Source: Chaetoderma sp. LZ-2023a
Lineage: Eukaryota; Mollusca; Caudofoveata; Chaetodermatida; Chaetodermatidae
Reading direction: 5' to 3'
Length of the DNA: 64,000 nt
NCBI GenBank assembly: GCA_034401795.1
Contig: CM067369.1
Span: forward strand, 87,632,506-87,696,505
How positions within the stretch are numbered: position 1 is the stretch's first letter; each line of letters begins with the position of its first letter. Made by a program: the position numbers and the translations under genes. The notes beneath the pieces are model-generated. The model worked only from the letters and a program-made list of their open reading frames with translations. It was not told the DNA's origin and ran no database searches. Below, in pieces: positions 49,513 through 57,300 of the stretch.

Positions 49513-52500
49513 GTATTATTAAGAGAAACCACCACCCCACCTTCCCCAACATGTGTACATCCCCATCTTTTAGTCATGCTCAATCATCTTGCCGAGTTGC
49601 AGCGACAACATTTTGTGGTTGTATGGATACATATTTTGTTCCTGCCCACACACCCCCGAAAAACAGTCATGCATGACCGATGCAAAAACTTTTAATATTA
49701 GGCACATCTTTTGGTGGTGTACATCCTACCAAGTCTCATCCAATTCTCTCTGTAACTGTAAGAGGAGTTGCAGTGACAAGATTTTCGGGATGTATGGACA
49801 GATGATGTACGGCCCCCAAAATCAGTCATTCATGACCGATGAACATTTTCTTAACATTAGGCACATCTTTGGGTGGTGTACAGCCTACCAAGTTTCATCC
49901 AATTCCCTCTGTAACTGTAGGAGTTGCACCGCCAAGATTTTGGGGATGTACGGAGAGACAGTGTATGGCCTGCAAAATCAGTCATGCATGACTGATGAAA
50001 ATCTTTTTAACATTAGGCACATCCTTGAGTGGTGTACAATCATCCTAACAAGTTTCATCCAATTCCCTCTGTAACTGTAGGAGTTGCAGCAACAAGATTT
50101 TTGGGATGTACGGACGGATGTACAGTCGGGACGAAAGCATAACCCTGCTACACATAGTGGGGGTTATAATTACCGCATTAACTCGCTTCTTCTTCACATG
50201 CAGAGATACATATACTGGACTGATTGTTTTCAATCGCTTGCTGTAATATACCTACAAATAACAACAAAATAAGATAATAAGAATGGGATACATATCCCTT
50301 GAAAAGGGCAGCTATGAAAGTTGATGAGATAAACCAAATAGTCCAGCATTGTTGCCATGTAGCCTAATTTCAGTCTGAAAATAACCAGCTAAATGGGTGA
50401 ATAGACATGCTTGGTAGCAGTTAGGATAAATACCTACATATGACCTACATGCAGGTATAGAATTTTACCATGTAATAGTTAAGCCGGTTAAAACTGGCCT
50501 CTACAGTAGTCCTGAGGAATGTCCATTGATAGGCCCAGAGGAGTATTTTTGAAAATTTACAACTGGAATACCTGGCTTGATAAGCGAGCCAGTCATTCAG
50601 TGGTAAATTTTCAAAAATAGTTCTCTCTTGTCCTGCAAATGGACGAATATGTATAAGCAAATATTTTGATTTTCTTGACCAAATTTGACTATTAAAGAAT
50701 ACAAAAATATCGAAACATTTACTTAGTGGCAGAACATGAATATGTATAACCATCTGGAGATTAATGGAGCATAATTTTTTAACACGTACCACTGGCATGA
50801 CTAGAATGCCTGGTTCAGTAAACTGCCAGACAGGCCATTTATGTGGTAAATTCTCAAAAATATTATTTTTTGGGTCTGCAAATGGATATCTCTCAAAACC
50901 ACAACAGAAACCATTTTTGTCAGACTTAACCAGTACATGTAATCCCTTAAACCTCGAATTTGTCCAAGAAAATATTCTCATAGAAACGGTCCATTTGCAG
51001 AATAAGAGATATTTTTGGGAGGAAAATTTATCACTGGAATGACTGGCTCGGTTTTCGAGCCAGTTATTCCAGTGGTAAATTTTCAAAATTAGTCTTCTCT
51101 TGGTCTCCAAATGGACATTTATGACGTGCACTGCAACATACCATATATCTGATGATTGGAAGGTCCGACCTGGACCGCTGCCAAACCAACACAACATCAA
51201 CCTTCCCATCATGAATTGTGAAGCCGTCTTCCGCAAACTGTTCCGGAACACGAGGTGGTTGAATCTCTGTAACAACATAGTAACAAGAATGTTGAGCAAA
51301 AATATATATATAAAATCTACGATAATAGCAATACGGATGAAAATCACGCATAATTTAAGAGGACTATGATAAATACACTGTATGGCTAAAAAATAATGTA
51401 AGCCACCATGTATCCAAAACAAAACAAGAGGCACAAGGGGCCTGTGTCGCTCACCTGGGATTATTGGTGACTGGCACAACCGAACAAAATCAGATGACCA
51501 AGTTTGCAAAAATTTACCAATCAAATTTCTGTGAAGAAAGTTAGCCAAGTTTTATTAATATTGGCCCAGTGGTTAATAATTAAGTCTTTTTATGTTTTTC
51601 TCAGAAATTTGTGGAAAATACAAGTTGTCCGCCAAGAAAACGTTATATTTTGATTGATTCATGGTGGACACGTTTTTTTTAAATATCAATTTCCATGGAC
51701 AAATTTTAATGACGTTTTGTTCCTAATTATATCAGCCCAATTTCAGTCCGATCCATTCAGCGGTTCTGGAGTCGTTTTCGCGAAACATAGGTCATCCAAG
51801 ATGGCCACCGAACCAATTGGCAAATTAAGTTCCCTCGAACAAACTTGGTTCAGCTCTTGTCCTAGATCATATTTCATGAGGTCTGCATCGATCACCCAAG
51901 CAGTTTCAGAGATTTTTAAAACCATTTCTAAGTCGGCCAGAATCCAAGATGGTCGCGGGACAAATTGGCTGATCATCTTCCTTTAAACAAATTTGTATCC
52001 CTATTCCCTAAGGATGCATCCTATCAAATATGCTTGAAATCGGCCCAGTGGTTCGTGAGAATACATTTTAAATTTCCCATTGCTTTAGTATGGAAGCTTT
52101 TGGTGGGTAAATAATCCAAGATGCCCGCCAAACCATTTATCCGACAGTCTCCCGACAGTCTCGAAAATGGCAAATTTGAAATCATATTATGCAAAAAAAC
52201 ATATAAAACCGATTTCGGCCTCAAAATCCATCAAATAAAAAAATCGAATATGGCCGCCAAAACACGCTACATTTTGATTTGCCCATGGCAGCCATCTTTC
52301 TTTGGGGACAGATCAACTTCCCTTGAACAAACTTTATTGGCCCTTAGTCCCTAATCATATATTACAAATTTCGGCTTGATCGCTTCAGCGGTTCTGGGGA
52401 AGAAATTGTTTTTTGCGAAAACTAGGTCATCCAACATGGCCGCTGAACTAGGGCTGCGCGGTTTGGCTTACAGCCATATCGGTTTCGATATGACTTTTCA

Positions 52501-54245
52501 TATCGGTTTTAACCGAATATCGGTTTTATGGACATGAAACAAAAAATTTAAATGATAAAAAATAGCACGAAAACAGAACGTATTTTCACACCCTGATACA
52601 GTCGTAACGTTTCACGCCTTTAAAGCTTAATATACCTTATAATATCCATCATCGCGGGAGTGAAATTATTAATTAGACCGCCTAAATATTAAGCACAGTT
52701 AAATAAACATCGTTTATTTTGTCAAAATTAATCATAAATCAGTAAAACAGGTTGCGAAAAGACGTAGCCTAATCACGTGATTGTAATTTATTATGATGTA
52801 ATTATCTCCCTTTCTTCTTTCATTTCCAATTCGGCCCGAGGACGAAATCATGCCTTGGAAAAAATATTAACTGTAATATTGCGAACGCGAATTTCATACG
52901 TTAATATGATATTGTGTATAGAAGATAACGTTTTAAAAACGGCTTGAGTAATAATTTTATTTAAAATTATATCCTAATCAGCAAAATGTATTCAGCATTA
53001 TATTTATTAGCGAGATTTTTATGCATTCGGGCGATTTAGAGTTGGGACGACTTTGCATTATGTTAATTAGCCGGTGACGTAAATAAAATGGATGCCGTTC
53101 TTTAGAAATGTTTTCCCCGATACAAATTTCAATGACAAATTCCCGCGTTAGTATTGTGTTTTATATTGCAAATTTATCTGAGACTATCAGAGAAAAGACG
53201 AGTGGATATTTATTTAATTAATTCGCTGCTTGATTTCTCTCGGCGTACAGCGAGTTACATGGAGTTACACAATATGCGCAATTGGGACCACGTTCAATTA
53301 TTAGTTGCCCCGAACGTAGCTTAATGGAAAGTCTGGCAATTATTATTCATTACGCTTTTCATGCTCGTTAGTATCTTTTATTTTTAACAATCCTGATACG
53401 AAAAACCGAAAATATGTTCATATTCGGTTTTTCGATATTTATTTTTTATAATTGGTTATGAAACCGTCAGTGCGGGATATCGGTTTTAAATATGGTATCG
53501 GTATATCGCGCAGCCCTACGCTGAACCATTTGGTCAATCAAGTGTCCTTGAACAAACTTGGTTCAGCTCTTGCCCGAGATCATATTTCATGAGTTCTGAA
53601 TGAGCTAATCAGCGTCGCTTGAACAAACTTGAATCTATATGCCCTAAGGATGCTTCCTGCCAAATATAATTGAAATCAGCCCAGAAGTTCTCTAGAAGAC
53701 ATTTTAAATTTCCCATTGCTTTAGTATGGGAGCTTTTGGCGGGAAAATGATCCAAGATGGCCACCAAACTGCTTATCTGACAGTTTTAAAAATTGCAAAT
53801 TTGAGATCAGAATACCCACAAACATATATCAAACCAATTTCGGCATCAAAATCAATCAAATGAAAAATCCAATATGGCCACCAAACACGCTACATTTTGA
53901 TTAGATCACGGTGGCCATGGTTGTTTTTTTTACGGATTACGTTCCCATGTACAAACTTTAATGGCCCTTAGTCTCTAATCATATCTCCCCAATTTTGGCC
54001 TGATCACTTCAGCGCTTTTAGAGAAGTCATTTTCGGGAAAACTAGGTCATCACCCTATCTATAAAACTAACATTGCAGTTCCTTTGCGATTTGTGACCCT
54101 GTTTAGGCTGACCATTATACGTAACAAAATATGGTGACTGTGAGACGATGCAAGCCAATTTTGGGATGGAAAGCTAAAATGCAACAGCAACAACTTTCAG
54201 CAATATTGTTTTCAAAATAGACACTTTTGGCATCACAGCGGTCCC

Positions 54246-54335
<90 letters not shown>

Positions 54336-57300
54336 CGACATGGATATTGGACAAATTTGTCCTTGTTTTGGATTGATCCCTTAAATTTTCTCAGTATGTA
54401 TGATTACTGTATTCTGCGTCCATAGCAATAGAAACATCCTACAGCTGCAATCAGTCCTTCTTCGCTTTTTCCCACTGTGCCTTGTCCTCAGCCGAAATCC
54501 TTAGCTTCCTCAGGCCCATTCTTGACTTGAGTACACAGTCCGGCTTTCTTGAGGTCACCTCGTAACATGCATCACCTTACAATATTTGAGTTTGACTAGT
54601 AGTGCATTTCACATTTTGACAACAACAAACGGATTACAACCAGCAGTGTGTGCTATAGCTGCTACTGACAACACCGCTTGTATAAGTAGGTCACATTTGC
54701 TTACGAGCTGAAGGATTTTGTTAATCCTTTTTTTTATTTTTGGTCTTGAGAAATGTCCATTTCCAGGACAAGAGGAAACTATTTTAAAGATTTTACCACT
54801 GAAATGACTGGCTTGATAAAATCGAACCCAGTTATTCTGGTATTAAATTTTTTTTAAATAGTCATTGTTTGACCTGCAAGTGGACATTTAGTAAGCAAAA
54901 AATATACATTTTCTTGACCTATCTTGACCATTAGAGGGTTCCAGGTTCAGTTATTGTGACATTATGGACTTTTAGTGTACCGGCAATAAAGATTTAGTGA
55001 AAGTTATATATGTTTTGAAAAACAAATGTTCGAATTCAAGTACTTTAACTGTTTAACAACCCTTGAATTTATTCAAGAAAATTTAAATTTTCTGATAGAA
55101 GATGTCCATTTGCAGACCAAGAGAAGAGTATTTTTGAAAATTTACCACTGGAATGACTGGCTCGGTTATCGAGCCAGTTATTCCAGTGGTAAATTTTCAA
55201 AAAATACTCTTCTCATGGTCTACAAATGGACATTTCTCAAGACCACTGCAGAAGCCATTTTTGGATGATATGAGTGTTAAAGGGTTAACCCCATAATGGT
55301 CAAATTTGGTCAAGAAAATTTTAATATTTTCTCATTAAATGTCAATTTACAGGCCAAGATAATACAATTTCTAGTTATCGATCCAGGCATTCCACTCATC
55401 AATTTTCAAAAATTGTATTCTCTTGGCCTGTAAATGGGCATTCCACAAGACCATAGCAAAGGCCGGTTTTGGCCGGTATGACCATTAAAGGGTTAATCCC
55501 TTTCAAGAACTGTTATGGGCCCTATTCAAAAGCTAGGGAAACGAAACCTCATCACTGAATGTACATTCTCAGGACTTATCTCTTGTGTTCTATGCCCATG
55601 AAGTCAATGAGAATCCGCCCAGCCTTTTTAGATGACATTGACTATTGAACACAAAATCAGGATGGTTATTCTGTACTTCAATGGATGATGGCGAATGTCA
55701 GGTCCTAAAAACTCTTTCTACTTCAAAATTTGCAAAGGAGAGCTGAAAATATATTGTCCTACAATTGCTCCAAATGATAATTTAACAACTGACCTCTCGA
55801 AGACTTGAATGACGCTGATGGTTTTGAGTACCCACGCATGCCTTGCATCGTAACTGCAGCAACACGGAACTGGAACCAGTAACCAGCCTGAATACCTCGC
55901 ACAAGGAAGTTGGGACGTGTCGTCTGCAAATACACATACACAGGTATAAAGTACTATTTCCTTCAAATCATTATCAACCGTTCCGTGACTACACCGACAG
56001 AGGCCATATTATGCTCTAAAATGGCACTGCACACACAACTTTATGACAGAGTTGTAGGGTGCACACAATGACCAGCATAATTTCTTACTGTTACGTAATG
56101 AATGTTAAAAATTCTACTAACTATGAATGTTGAAAATTCTACTAACATGTTTCTGTTTTTGGAAAAATATTAACTTATTTCTGAGCTGTAATGTATCGAT
56201 CTCCAGCCATATCTACCTGTATTATGGAGTACCAAGGTGTATCCGCTCCCCACTCCGGCCGCTCCCGGAGAGTTTTCCGGCCCTCAAGCACGTATATAAC
56301 ATCAAGCCTCTCTGATCGGCTCCTATTTGTATGTGTAATTATCGGCACATCCTTCCATGTGATAAAGACTGAATGTCTTTTCCGTTTCTCTGCCACCTGA
56401 TGGATTATTGGAATTCTGGGAAGATCTAGAAGGTGCAAAGAAAACATAACGGAGGATTCCAGTTTACCCATCAATCACATGCCATCATAATGAACTATGT
56501 AGGATGACATTGTAATCAATTACATCATGAATGAAAATTCGTCACAAACACTTTGTTGGTGGACTACGCATTGTTGTACAAATTGTACGTCTACTATTTA
56601 ATAGTTTTTGAATATTTTGAAACTAATTCGACTGGGCCCTGTTGCTGCCATAGGCATCAACAGCGCCCAGTCAAATGAGTTTCAAAATATTCAACAGCTT
56701 ACCTGTCGTTTTCTGGAAATGGAGAGTCAGGGAGTTCATGGATAGATCTCCCAACACTGGCAAAGCGTGGGTGGATCTTAGCTAGAGATGGGTGCAGCAT
56801 AGCTTAAACTGGATTCCTCCATTGAGGCAGTGACCAAAAACGCTACATATGTCCTATGTATCAAAGGCAGAGTTGATGGCTTATTAGTACCACATCCCCT
56901 CGATGCATTTTAATGGTATTCAGTGGAAACATTGATTTTCTTTAATCTATTTCATCCTGTGGAAGTACTTATATCCACTATTTTAACTCGAGCATATTCC
57001 ATAACAACCAAGCAATGGACCATTGCAGTTTTAGCTCTATGCCCTGCTCATCTCTAGTTAATGTCCATCCACATCTTGCTGGTGTTCAGATCGAGTGATC
57101 CTTGAACAACCTGACTATCAATTTCCAGTAAACTATACGGGTAAGCTGTTGAATTTTTTGAAACTAATTTGACCGGGTGCTGTTGCTGCCTATCGCAGTG
57201 ACAGCGGCCAGTTAAATTAGTTTCAAAATATTCAACAGCATATTTATTAAATAGTAGACATACAATTCGCACAATGTGTCGGACTATTAAGCGTCTAAGA

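Noticed and set aside
49341..49695. Poly-Ser, poly-Leu and poly-Thr open frames
   Set aside because: By-products of the (ACT)n microsatellite.
50445..51548. 367-codon minus-strand open frame
   Set aside because: It runs through three family A MITEs and reads exon d in one part only; the splice phases and FN3 similarity support exon d alone.
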